Part shown: positions 14,595 to 23,639 of the stretch, one piece after another
Position numbering within the stretch: the stretch's first letter is position 1
How the letters are laid out: each line of letters starts with the position of its first letter
Origin: JAGXQV01 sp964527565
Lineage (GTDB): Bacteria; Pseudomonadota; Gammaproteobacteria; Burkholderiales; Sulfuricellaceae
Direction of reading: 5' to 3'
DNA length: 25,323 nucleotides
Assembly: GCA_964527565.1 (NCBI GenBank)
Contig: CAZGOY010000043.1
Span: 1-25,323 of the forward strand
Notes under the pieces: model-generated
Database searches by the model: none
Seen by the model: only the letters and a program-made list of their open reading frames with translations
What the model was told of the DNA's origin: nothing
Position numbers and translations under genes: made by a program

Positions 14595-16589
14595 TCATGA
14601 TGCTTTCGCGAGTGGACAGGTCACGATGAACTCCGCGCCGTCCTCGATGTTGCGCGCTTCGATACTACCGTTCATGCAGTCTTCCATGATGAGTTTCGAC
14701 ATGAACAGGCCGATTCCGGCACCCTTGCGCCGCGTGGCGAAGTCGGGCTCGAAAAGCCTGTCCAGGGTGGCATCAGGAATGCCCCCTGCGTTGTCCTGCA
14801 CGATGACATGAGCTAGGCTGCCGCCACGTATTATCCGGACATGGATAATGCCGCCCGCCACCGCGTTGGCCAGCAGCGCATCCCTGGCATTGCTCAGGAT
14901 ATTCAGGAGCACTTGCGAATATTCTTGGGGGAAGCCCCAGGCGACGACGTCTTCCCCGGCATCGACGCGGGTTTCGATGCCGTGCTCGCGCAAGCTGGCC
15001 GACAGATTCTCAAGAATGTCCCGCAACGCGTCTTCCAGGTTGAACGCGACCCGCTGCTTGTCGGGCATGAAAAAATTGCGGAATTCATCAATGGTGCAAA
15101 ACAGGTCGCGAATGATCTGACGGCCTTCCAGGGTCGATTGCATCAGCAGGCGCGGGTCGAGTTCGTGAAATTTTTGCGCGACCTTGATGTCGGCGAGCAA
15201 TAAATCCAGCTTGTTCAAAGGCTGGCGCCACAAATGCGCGACATTGCCGATCACTTCGCTCATGACAACGAGGCGCGTGCGCCGCATGCTCTCGCGCTCC
15301 TGTCCGGCGCTGCGGGCAACTTCTTCGACAAGCCTTTGTTCCGCAGCCTTCCTGAACTGGTTCAATGACTCGTCTGCGCGCTTGCGCAATAGCGCGATAC
15401 TGGCCAGGTGTGCGGCGCGGCTGCTTTCGATTTTTGCCTGCGCCTCGGCGAGGCGCTGTTGCAAGGTCTCGTTTTGGCGCACCAGGGTTTCATCGGCGCT
15501 CGCGATAATCGCCGGTATTTCCAAAGGCTGAGGATGGGGTTCATGCCGAACTTCCTGGTGCGCCACCGTTTCGCCTTCACCTACGAGGGGAAGCGGGTTT
15601 TCCTCCTTTCCCCGTCCTCCGCCGGAACGGCGCATGGCGCCAATCGACAGAAACAGGACGGCGGCACTCAGCAGGAACGTCACGACCCCGTCGATCAGCG
15701 CGTTGCGGCGCCAGGTAGCCAGGACATCCCGCCGTGCCAATCCCGCGTCGATGTAGAGCGGAAAATCCCCGACACGCTGAAAGCTGCTGATCCGTTCCAC
15801 CCCATCCAGGGGGGATGCCCCGGAATATGTAGCGCTACGGGAATGATTGCGTAGAAGCGCTGCAAGCGGGCCGCCAGCCAGCGATTTGCCGCGATAAACC
15901 TCTCCCGCCGGGAAACGGGCCAGCACTGCGAGCCGGTCATTCAACAGGGTCAGGCTGGCATTTTTCCCTGGGTTGAAAGCCACGTAAAAACCGCCGAGGG
16001 GCGACAGGCTGACGCTTGCCGCCGCGACACCGGCGAAACTGCCGTCGGGATTATCCAGCCGCCGGCTGAGGATCAGATTGCCGCCGGATTGAGCCTGCTC
16101 CGCTGACGACCCGCTTAGCGTCAGCCCGAGATTCGGATTGTCGCGATGAGCGACAAAAAAAGCTTCATCCCCAAGAAAAAGCGCAGAAACACTGGCATTG
16201 CCATCCATCAGCGTATAAAAAACCTGCCCGTCCGCCCTGACGATGTGCAAGGACTTGATTTCAGGCTGCGTCAGGCGGAGTTTCGGCAAAGGACTGCCGG
16301 ATTTTTGCGCGCTGAACCACTTTCCCCCACCTTCCGGCGAAAACTCGTCAACCAGACGATTCAACACCCAATCGGCCTTTTGAATGTGCGAAGCGGCATG
16401 CTGCGCGGCGGAAAGTGCCATGTTCCGGCTTGTAGTGGCCGCATTGGACAACTCGCCGTCGAAACCGCGCTTGAGATTGAGGGCAAGGGCCGCGAGCATG
16501 CCCACAATGACCAGCAGCCCGATTGCGAGCCAGCCTTTGCGGCGGGGGGAAACATTTCTGTCATTCATTGTGCTCATGCCGGAAGCCAT
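14595..16589 (-). CDS. Orphan transmembrane sensor histidine kinase
   Basis: The 664-residue kinase has a membrane helix (about 19-38), a periplasmic sensor region of about 255 residues with a dCache/PDC-like look (44-297), a second helix (298-318), a long coiled coil (about 365-435) and a cytoplasmic kinase core. The H-box reads IGNVAHLWRQPLNKL with phospho-acceptor H452. The N-box is LLNILSNARDAL (561-572) and the G boxes are DNAGGIP (599-605) and GAGIGLFMS (623-631). No response regulator is encoded in the window. It begins 29 bp after lpxH and ends at a terminator, so it looks like the last gene of the envelope operon. The start is uncertain among Met1, Met5 and Met8, none with a strong Shine-Dalgarno. 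The sensed signal is unknown. Confidence 0.9.
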   Translation of the reverse strand: MASGMSTMNDRNVSPRRKGWLAIGLLVIVGMLAALALNLKRGFDGELSNAATTSRNMALSAAQHAASHIQKADWVLNRLVDEFSPEGGGKWFSAQKSGSPLPKLRLTQPEIKSLHIVRADGQVFYTLMDGNASVSALFLGDEAFFVAHRDNPNLGLTLSGSSAEQAQSGGNLILSRRLDNPDGSFAGVAAASVSLSPLGGFYVAFNPGKNASLTLLNDRLAVLARFPAGEVYRGKSLAGGPLAALLRNHSRSATYSGASPLDGVERISSFQRVGDFPLYIDAGLARRDVLATWRRNALIDGVVTFLLSAAVLFLSIGAMRRSGGGRGKEENPLPLVGEGETVAHQEVRHEPHPQPLEIPAIIASADETLVRQNETLQQRLAEAQAKIESSRAAHLASIALLRKRADESLNQFRKAAEQRLVEEVARSAGQERESMRRTRLVVMSEVIGNVAHLWRQPLNKLDLLLADIKVAQKFHELDPRLLMQSTLEGRQIIRDLFCTIDEFRNFFMPDKQRVAFNLEDALRDILENLSASLREHGIETRVDAGEDVVAWGFPQEYSQVLLNILSNARDALLANAVAGGIIHVRIIRGGSLAHVIVQDNAGGIPDATLDRLFEPDFATRRKGAGIGLFMSKLIMEDCMNGSIEARNIEDGAEFIVTCPLAKAS

Positions 16590-16618
16590 TCAGAAATTGC
16601 GGTCAATACAGTCCGCGT

Positions 16619-17338
16619 TCAGGCCGCAAGTGCCACGCAAGTGCCGTCCCGCGTGCAATGCAAATAGCCGCCCCCCACATCCCAGGCGGGCAGCACCCAG
16701 CGCTCGCAGAGGCGTCCGTCAACCTGGTGCTCGTGCCGGGCCGGACGGTGGGTGTGGCCGTGAATCAGGCGCGGATAGCCGTGTTGGCGCAGGACTTCAT
16801 TCACGGTGGCTGAATTCACGTCCATGATGGCTTCCGGCTTGCGCCGCTTTTCCCGCTCGCTACTCTGGCGCCAGTACCCCACCAATGATTTGCGCAACGG
16901 CAAGGGCTTGGCCAGAAAATCAGCCTGCCAGGCGGAATCGCGCACCCGCTCACGGAAGGCAAGGTAGGCCGTATCATCGCTGCACAGTGTATCGCCGTGC
17001 ATCAGCAGGGTGGGCGTGCCATACAGGTCGATCAGCGCGGTGTCTTGCAGCAGTTGCAGCCCGGCGGCTCGGGCAAACGCCGGGCCGATAAGGAAGTCAC
17101 GATTGCCGCGCAGCAGATAAACGCTGACGCCGTTCCCGGAAAGCTGCGCCAGTGCCTGTGCAATTTCGGCGTGCGGCGGATCTTCCAGATCGTCGTCGCC
17201 GACCCAGGCATCAAACAGGTCGCCGAGAATGTATAGCGCTTCCGCCTGGGACGCGGTATTGCGCAGAAACCGCAGAAATACCGCCGTGATGTCCGGGCGG
17301 CCAGCACAAAGGTGCAGGTCGGAAAGGAACAGGATCAG
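16619..17338 (-). CDS. lpxH: UDP-2,3-diacylglucosamine hydrolase LpxH
   Basis: LpxH hydrolyses UDP-2,3-diacylglucosamine to lipid X and UMP in lipid A synthesis at the cytoplasmic face of the inner membrane. From 17338 the frame reads LILFLSDLHLCAGRPDITAV and carries the metallophosphatase motifs SDLHL, GDLFDAWVGDDD, GNRDF, LLMHGDTLCSDD and HGHTHRP. No ATG, GTG or TTG occurs in frame near the N-terminus. The likely start is CTG at 17338-17336, overlapping the ppiB stop, with an AGGCGG Shine-Dalgarno about 9-10 nt upstream. That start gives 239 residues, almost the same length as the E. coli enzyme. The first ATG (17002) would remove half of the metal site, so it cannot be the true start. Another non-canonical codon close by (CTG 17332) is possible. 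Confidence 0.9.
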   Translation of the reverse strand: MILFLSDLHLCAGRPDITAVFLRFLRNTASQAEALYILGDLFDAWVGDDDLEDPPHAEIAQALAQLSGNGVSVYLLRGNRDFLIGPAFARAAGLQLLQDTALIDLYGTPTLLMHGDTLCSDDTAYLAFRERVRDSAWQADFLAKPLPLRKSLVGYWRQSSEREKRRKPEAIMDVNSATVNEVLRQHGYPRLIHGHTHRPARHEHQVDGRLCERWVLPAWDVGGGYLHCTRDGTCVALAA

Positions 17339-17826
17339 AGCGCTTCCGCCTTTTCGATGATCACGTCTTCCACCGGCACATCCTGATGACCGCCCTGGCT
17401 GCCGGTTTTCACCTTGCGGATGCGCTCGATCACGTCCTGGCCTTCCACCACCTTGCCGAACACGCAGTAGCCGAAACCTTGCGACGTGGGGGCGGTATAG
17501 TTGAGAAAACCGTTGTCGGCAATATTGATGAAGAACTGGCTGGAAGCCGAATGCGGATTGGGCGTGCGCGCCATGGCGATGGTGTAGGCCTCGTTCTTCA
17601 AGCCGTTGGCGGCCTCGTTCTGGATCGGCTCGCGGGTTTCCTTGGGGATCATGCCCGACATGAAACCGCCGCCCTGGATCATGAAACCGTCGATAACACG
17701 GTGAAACAGGGTGTTTTCATAAAACCCGTTATTCACGTATTCGAGAAAATTGGCGGTGGTGAGGGGCGCTTTTTCAGCATCCAGTTGCAGGGTGATGACG
17801 CCGAAATTGGTATGCAGTTTGACCAT
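17335..17826 (-). CDS. ppiB: Cytoplasmic peptidyl-prolyl cis-trans isomerase (cyclophilin B type)
   Basis: This 163-residue cyclophilin has no signal peptide and matches PpiB in length. It catalyses prolyl cis-trans isomerisation during protein folding in the cytoplasm. The family core is clear: FHRVIDGFMIQGGG with the catalytic Arg, SQFFINIADN, and GYCVFGKVVEGQDVIERI. An AAGGA Shine-Dalgarno sits about 8 nt before the ATG, inside the 3' end of the preceding cyclophilin gene 5 bp away. The stop overlaps the proposed CTG start of lpxH, indicating coupled translation. Confidence 0.95.
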   Translation of the reverse strand: MVKLHTNFGVITLQLDAEKAPLTTANFLEYVNNGFYENTLFHRVIDGFMIQGGGFMSGMIPKETREPIQNEAANGLKNEAYTIAMARTPNPHSASSQFFINIADNGFLNYTAPTSQGFGYCVFGKVVEGQDVIERIRKVKTGSQGGHQDVPVEDVIIEKAEAL

Positions 17827-17831
17827 GAAAT

Positions 17832-18452
17832 TTATCCTTTACGTTTTTGGGGAGGAATATCCGCCGGAGCGGCGGTTTTCGGCAGGGCGGGAAGCGCCAC
17901 GGCCTGCTCGATCACCACGCCTTGCAAGGGCACGTCGGCGGTGAAGTGGCCGCCCGCGCCGGTAGGCAGCAAGGCGATTTTCCTGGCGACATCCAGGCCT
18001 TTCACCACCTTGCCGAACACGCAGTAACCATAGTATTTCGGATGGGGGGCACGGTAGTTGAGGTACTTGTTGTCGGCCAGATTGATGTAGAACTGCGAGG
18101 TGGCGGAATCCGGATCGTATTCGCGCGCCATCGCCAGAGTGCCCGGTTCATTTTTCAAGCCGTTGGCGGCTTCGTTGGGGACCGGATCCAGGGTCTGCTT
18201 ATGCTGAAAATCCGAGGTAAAACCGCCGCCCTGCACCACGAACTTGTCGATGGCGCGGTGGAAGATGGTGCCGTTGTAATGGCCGCTGTTGACGTAGTGC
18301 AGGAAATTGGCGACCGTGCGCGGAGCCTTGTCGGGATACAGTTCGACGACGATTTCCCCGTGGCTGGTGGCCAGTTTCACCAGGGGATTGGCGGCCTGTG
18401 CCGGAATGGCGGCCAACAGGGCAAAAACGAACAATACGGCGTGCGATTTCAT
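17832..18452 (-). CDS. ppiA: Periplasmic peptidyl-prolyl cis-trans isomerase (cyclophilin A type)
   Basis: The 206-residue protein begins MKSHAVLFVFALLAAIPAQA, a Sec signal with a probable cut after AQA, and continues with a cyclophilin domain (FHRAIDKFVVQGGG, SQFYINLADN, YGYCVFGKVVKGLDV). It would assist folding in the periplasm. I chose the ATG at 18452 because it overlaps the upstream stop as ATGA and directly precedes the signal peptide; a longer start at 18479 would bury the signal. The domain is closely similar to the neighbouring ppiB product, so the pair probably arose by duplication, with an added signal peptide and a short basic C-terminal tail. Confidence 0.92.
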   Translation of the reverse strand: MKSHAVLFVFALLAAIPAQAANPLVKLATSHGEIVVELYPDKAPRTVANFLHYVNSGHYNGTIFHRAIDKFVVQGGGFTSDFQHKQTLDPVPNEAANGLKNEPGTLAMAREYDPDSATSQFYINLADNKYLNYRAPHPKYYGYCVFGKVVKGLDVARKIALLPTGAGGHFTADVPLQGVVIEQAVALPALPKTAAPADIPPQKRKG

Positions 18453-19684
18453 GCGCCCCCCTCGTAGATGATGCGCCACGCGCCGTTTTCCTCTTTCCAG
18501 TACTGGCGCTTGCGCATCTGGTTTTTCAGGTTATTGCTGTCGTAGTCTTGATCGAAGGTGACGACAACCATATCGTTCTCGCCGGGGTAGGCGAACATGC
18601 TGATATTCGCCAGCTTGACCTTGACCCATGACTTGGCGGCGTTGACCAAGCGCTTTTGCTCCGTCCAGGAACGATGGTTCTGCCCCGGCGCAAAAAAACT
18701 CTGCGAATAGTGCCGCAAATAGCGCCCGTCATCAAGCGATTCCCAGTCGCTGCGCCAGGTTTCGACGGCGCGGTTGAGCGCCTCGCGGCGCGCGGCGATT
18801 TCCTTGGCGCCAACCCATTCCACGCGCTCGCTGATGACCACCGGGGTCAATCCCACTTGCAGGTTCTTCCCCAGCGCAGTCATGTCGGGATTGGCCAGCA
18901 CCACGCAGCCATTGCTGGAGCGCGGCGGACGGCTGTACGTGTCGCTGGGCACGCCGTGCAGCCAGATGCCGTGGCCGTTGCGGCCCTGCTTGCGGTCCCA
19001 TTCGTTGGGATAGTTGATGGGAAAGGCACCAACACCGTAGAAATCGGTCAGTTGGCTGCGCGGCAGATTGGCGACCACGAAATACATGCCCAGCGGGGTT
19101 TTCTGGTCGCCCTCGCGCAGTTTGAGCGAGCCGGCCTTGCCGATACTGGTGTAGTAATTGGTCACGTAACGCGCCGCGCCGTTGCGGTTCTCAAACAGGT
19201 AGAGGCGCGATTTACTGGTGTCCACCACTACCGCGTGGCGCTGCCCCGGCTGGAACTGGAGCAGGTATTTCGGCACGCGGTCGGATGGGATCGTCTCTTT
19301 CAGGTGTTGCAGGCGCGCCTGTATCTCCTCGCGCAAATCGGCCAGTTGCTGTGGCGCGCCGGGAACATTGCCGATGCCGTCGAGCGGCCGCGCGCGCGAC
19401 AGCAGGAGATCACCGCGAATCAGGTAGGCCAGGCGGAAATGGGGGTACCCCTTGAGCATGGCCTCGGTACCGCGCATGGCATCGTCCAGGCGGTTATCGC
19501 GCACATCCTGCAAGGTCCTGGCCAGCAGGGCCTCCAGGTCCTTGGGCAGTTCGGCGGCGGGCACGGTTTCCGCGGGTTTCTCCGGCTTGCTGCCCATTGC
19601 CAGCAACGGCGTCGCGCCCAGCAACCCCGGCAACAACAGGCAACAGCAGACAGCCGCGCGTAAGCGATTGAAATAGGAATACAT
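18449..19684 (-). CDS. YkuD-type L,D-transpeptidase with C-terminal NTF2-like domain
   Basis: The 411-residue product starts with a signal sequence (Cys/Leu-rich about 10-29). An alpha-helical region follows to about residue 145, then a YkuD domain (about 147-285) with the catalytic pattern HG (His243) ... SSNGC (Cys260). YkuD enzymes cross-link peptidoglycan or attach proteins to it in the periplasm. Residues about 300-411 form an NTF2/SnoaL-like domain of the kind seen in Cds6-type L,D-transpeptidases. A start at 20011 is open but would run back through the 3' end of the TPR gene, so I use the ATG at 19684, 17 bp after that gene and just before the signal peptide. Its stop overlaps the start of the periplasmic cyclophilin gene. 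Confidence 0.9.
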   Translation of the reverse strand: MYSYFNRLRAAVCCCLLLPGLLGATPLLAMGSKPEKPAETVPAAELPKDLEALLARTLQDVRDNRLDDAMRGTEAMLKGYPHFRLAYLIRGDLLLSRARPLDGIGNVPGAPQQLADLREEIQARLQHLKETIPSDRVPKYLLQFQPGQRHAVVVDTSKSRLYLFENRNGAARYVTNYYTSIGKAGSLKLREGDQKTPLGMYFVVANLPRSQLTDFYGVGAFPINYPNEWDRKQGRNGHGIWLHGVPSDTYSRPPRSSNGCVVLANPDMTALGKNLQVGLTPVVISERVEWVGAKEIAARREALNRAVETWRSDWESLDDGRYLRHYSQSFFAPGQNHRSWTEQKRLVNAAKSWVKVKLANISMFAYPGENDMVVVTFDQDYDSNNLKNQMRKRQYWKEENGAWRIIYEGGA

Positions 19685-19701
19685 CTCGAAACGGCGGCGG
19701 C

Positions 19702-20856
19702 CTAACGGCCAACGCGCTCTTGCTGGATCAGCCACTTGTCGCCGGATTTGACAAACACCAGCGTTTTCGTGGTGGTGGACGATAGGGCGTCGGATTTGTA
19801 GGTCTGGCGGAAAGTCGCGCTCGCCTTGCCGCCGCCGTCCAGGGTGATGCGCGGCTCGTCGATGATCACGCGGATGGACTTCGGACGGCTGATGCGTTCC
19901 TTGCGCGATTTTTCCCAGGAAGCGCGGCGCTCTCCGCCCGGCGCCTTGAAATCCTTGTCGTAGGCGGCGAGATACGCGCCCACGTTCTTGCTCGACCAGG
20001 CCTTGGCCCACGCCTGCAAGGCCTTGAGCACGGCGGCGTCGCTGTCCGCCTTGGCGGCGGGTTTTTCCTTGGGCGACGCGGGAGGCGGCGTCTCGACCAC
20101 CGGCTTGGCCTCGGGAGCGGGCTTGGGTTCAACGGCAGGCTTGGGAGCCTCAGGTTTCACCGGCTTCACCGGCTCCGGCTTGGGAGCCTCCGGCTTGACC
20201 GGTTCCGGCGCGGCAGGCGTGACAACCGGCGGCGCCGGAAGTTTGGCGGCCTCCCCCTTGGCGGGCGGGCGATTGGGTTTGCCGCTGTTGGAAAACATCT
20301 CCTTTACCAGCGCCAGCTTGGTCTGCGCGGCGGCATTCGCCTTGTCCAGCTGCAAGGCCTTGTCATAGGCCTGGCTGGCCATGCGCGCATAAATATCGCC
20401 CAGGTTTTCATGGGCAGTGGCGTAGCTGGGATGCGTGCTGATGGCCATCTCCAGCGCCTTTTGCGCCTTGTCCAGCTGGTTTTGCGAAGCGTACAGCACG
20501 GCCAGATTGTTGTAGGGCTCCGGCAACTCGGGATAATCCTCGGTGAGGCCGACATACACCTTGATGGCCTCCGGCGCCTTGCCCTGCTCGGCAAGAATCA
20601 GCCCCTTGAGAAAGCGCGCCTGGGCAATTTTCACCCCCTGCGCATCCCTGGGTTTGCCGGCAAGAAGGACATCCAGCCGTTCCAGCGCCTTGGCGGCATC
20701 CCCCTTCCTGTACAGAATCTGGATGTCCTGCAACTCGTCGGCGGCGGCGCCGGGAATGCAGGCCGGGAACAGCGCCAGAAACAGGGCGAATGCGCCCAGT
20801 GCGGAACCCAGGGTGGAGCCCAGAGGGGTGCTTGGTGCGGTGCGAAGACGGCTCAT
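19702..20856 (-). CDS. Periplasmic TPR protein with C-terminal NTF2-like domain
   Basis: The 384-residue protein carries a signal peptide (about 1-39, ending PGAAAD) and at least three TPR units (about 46-170; PYNNLAVLYASQNQLDKAQK and HENLGDIYARMA are typical). A Pro/Lys/Glu-rich linker (about 185-265) suits a periplasm-spanning spacer. The C-terminal domain (about 270-384) is NTF2/SnoaL-like, as in the L,D-transpeptidase encoded next. TPRs mediate protein contacts, so this may be a partner or scaffold for that enzyme; this is inference. It is the first gene of the six-gene envelope operon and is divergent from glnS. The Shine-Dalgarno is weak. Confidence 0.88.
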   Translation of the reverse strand: MSRLRTAPSTPLGSTLGSALGAFALFLALFPACIPGAAADELQDIQILYRKGDAAKALERLDVLLAGKPRDAQGVKIAQARFLKGLILAEQGKAPEAIKVYVGLTEDYPELPEPYNNLAVLYASQNQLDKAQKALEMAISTHPSYATAHENLGDIYARMASQAYDKALQLDKANAAAQTKLALVKEMFSNSGKPNRPPAKGEAAKLPAPPVVTPAAPEPVKPEAPKPEPVKPVKPEAPKPAVEPKPAPEAKPVVETPPPASPKEKPAAKADSDAAVLKALQAWAKAWSSKNVGAYLAAYDKDFKAPGGERRASWEKSRKERISRPKSIRVIIDEPRITLDGGGKASATFRQTYKSDALSSTTTKTLVFVKSGDKWLIQQERVGR

Positions 20857-20949
20857 TTTGGTGATATACTTTTTGCGTTCAAAACAGGCCGGATTCTAAC
20901 AAGAAGCGCCTGCAATCTCCACAGTTAATCCTGAACCGAGCCATCTCCC
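20857..20949. promoter_or_regulatory. Divergent promoter region between the envelope operon and glnS
   Basis: The 93-bp gap must serve both directions. On the minus strand TAGAAT (20893-20898) lies 17 bp after TGGAGA, a plausible sigma-70 pair for the TPR gene. On the plus strand TTGCGT with a TAAC-containing -10 about 16-18 bp later is a weaker candidate for glnS. The two predicted promoters overlap. Confidence 0.45.
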
Positions 20950-22629
<1,680 letters not shown>

Positions 22630-22630
22630 C

Positions 22631-22888
22631 ATGCCGGAAATCAGCCGCTTCCTGGGAATCGTCATCTACATCAACTGGGGAGATCATGCGCCGCCGCACT
22701 TTCACGCAATTTATGCGGAACACGAGATTTCCGTGGAAATAGAAAGCGGTATAGTTGCAGGACGCTTTCCCAAGCGTGCACTACGGCATGTGTTGGACTG
22801 GCTGGATCTGCACAAGGACGAACTGCTGGACGACTGGTCCCTGGCCAGCAAGAGAATGGCTTTGAAACCCATCGAACCATTGGAGTAA
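22631..22888 (+). CDS. DUF4160 protein, possible toxin-antitoxin component
   Basis: The 85-residue product matches the DUF4160 pattern: MPEISRFLGIVIYINWGDHA, the conserved PPHFHAIY, then RFPKRALRHVLDWLDLHKDELL and a closing KPIEPLE. The biochemical role is not established from sequence. DUF4160 genes are often found directly before DUF2442 genes, as here, and such pairs are commonly predicted as toxin-antitoxin-like modules. The start is 1 nt after the glnS stop, and an AGGAAC stretch in the glnS end may serve as a ribosome binding site, so its expression may be tied to glnS. Confidence 0.85.
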   Translation: MPEISRFLGIVIYINWGDHAPPHFHAIYAEHEISVEIESGIVAGRFPKRALRHVLDWLDLHKDELLDDWSLASKRMALKPIEPLE

Positions 22889-22894
22889 TGATTT

Positions 22895-23152
22895 ATGTTT
22901 TTGCACACCACCAGCGTAAAGCATCTGGGAAATTATCGGCTATCTGTGACTTTCGACAACGGTGAGTCCGGCGAGGTGGACTTGTCAGGTGAACTATGGG
23001 GGGAAATGTTCGCCCCCTTGAAGGATGTCGCGCTTTTCGCCACGGCTTACCAGCACCCCGTCATGGGTACGGTTGCCTGGGAAAATGGTGCCGACCTTGC
23101 CCCGGAACATCTCATTGACCTGATGCGCCACCAGAACAAACTGGCCGCCTGA
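22895..23152 (+). CDS. DUF2442 protein paired with DUF4160
   Basis: The 85-residue product follows the DUF2442 pattern: YRLSVTFDNGESGEVDLSGE, then WGEMFAPLKDVALFATAYQH and a final TVAWENGADLAPEHL. It lies 6 bp after the DUF4160 gene with its own GGAG Shine-Dalgarno about 8 nt before the ATG. By gene order and family habit it could be the antitoxin-like partner, but no activity can be read from the sequence. Its end converges with the Xre-type gene 40 bp away. Confidence 0.87.
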   Translation: MFLHTTSVKHLGNYRLSVTFDNGESGEVDLSGELWGEMFAPLKDVALFATAYQHPVMGTVAWENGADLAPEHLIDLMRHQNKLAA

Positions 23153-23192
23153 AGCCTCCCAGCGCCGGACACAAAACCTGCGGTCTTTATCA

Positions 23193-23552
23193 TTACGTTT
23201 TTGCTGCGGTTGGCAGGTTATTTGAGGCTTTTCCCATGTAATCCTGCGCTGCCTCAAGCAGTGCAATCCGTCCCTCTTCCGTCAAGGTCGCATACGTTTG
23301 TATGATTTCGGCCAACCTGTCGTCGCTACAGTAAAAATACGGAACCGGTAACCCCAGCGCATCAGCAATTTTTTCCACCAAGGAAAAGGGCGCCTCATGA
23401 ACGCCATTTTCATACCGGCTCATTCTGGCGCTACTGCACCCCTCATCCAGGCCAATCATTACCCCAAGCCGATCTTGAGGCATCCCCGCGCGCAAACGTG
23501 CCGCTCGAAGACGACGGCCAAATAGCGTGTTTGCAGGGGAACGGCTGGACAT
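23193..23552 (-). CDS. Xre/Cro-CI-type transcriptional regulator
   Basis: The 119-residue protein has an HTH_3 domain (about 11-67: LFGRRLRAARLRAGMPQDRLG, then SSARMSRYENGVHEAPFSLVEKIADALGLPV) and a short C-terminal tail with TEEGRIALLEAAQDYM. The SARMSRYENG recognition helix is typical of Xre proteins. It is divergent from the FHA gene with an 87-bp shared promoter region containing palindromes, so autoregulation and control of the FHA gene are likely. The ATG is preceded almost directly by GGGGG, an unusually close Shine-Dalgarno, but no other Met lies before the HTH. Confidence 0.9.
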   Translation of the reverse strand: MSSRSPANTLFGRRLRAARLRAGMPQDRLGVMIGLDEGCSSARMSRYENGVHEAPFSLVEKIADALGLPVPYFYCSDDRLAEIIQTYATLTEEGRIALLEAAQDYMGKASNNLPTAAKT

Positions 23553-23556
23553 CCCC

Positions 23557-23621
23557 CGATGTTCATCGAATAGCTTTGTTTTATCTCTACGTTAATCGTA
23601 GAATCGCAGCACAGGAGTCAA
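23557..23621. promoter_or_regulatory. Divergent Xre/FHA promoter region with two palindromes
   Basis: For the FHA gene TTGTTT (23576-23581), 17 bp and TAGAAT (23599-23604) form a candidate promoter. A palindrome with arms TCTACG and CGTAGA (23586-23602) fills its spacer and overlaps the -10 box. For the Xre gene TTGACT (minus strand, 23616-23621) is a candidate -35 and TACGAT (23595-23600) a weak -10 with a short 15-bp spacer. A second palindrome, CGATG and CATCG around TT (23557-23568), lies just before the Xre start codon. Both are sensible operator positions for the Xre protein. Confidence 0.55.
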
Positions 23622-23639
23622 TACAGTACGGGGGACATA

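Noticed and set aside
16619..17002. lpxH starting at the first ATG (127 residues)
   Set aside because: It lacks the SDLHL, GDLFD and GNRDF metal motifs, which are present in frame upstream to 17338.
18449..20011. L,D-transpeptidase starting at 20011 (520 residues)
   Set aside because: The extra N-terminal part lies within the TPR gene in another frame and would bury the signal peptide that begins at 19684.
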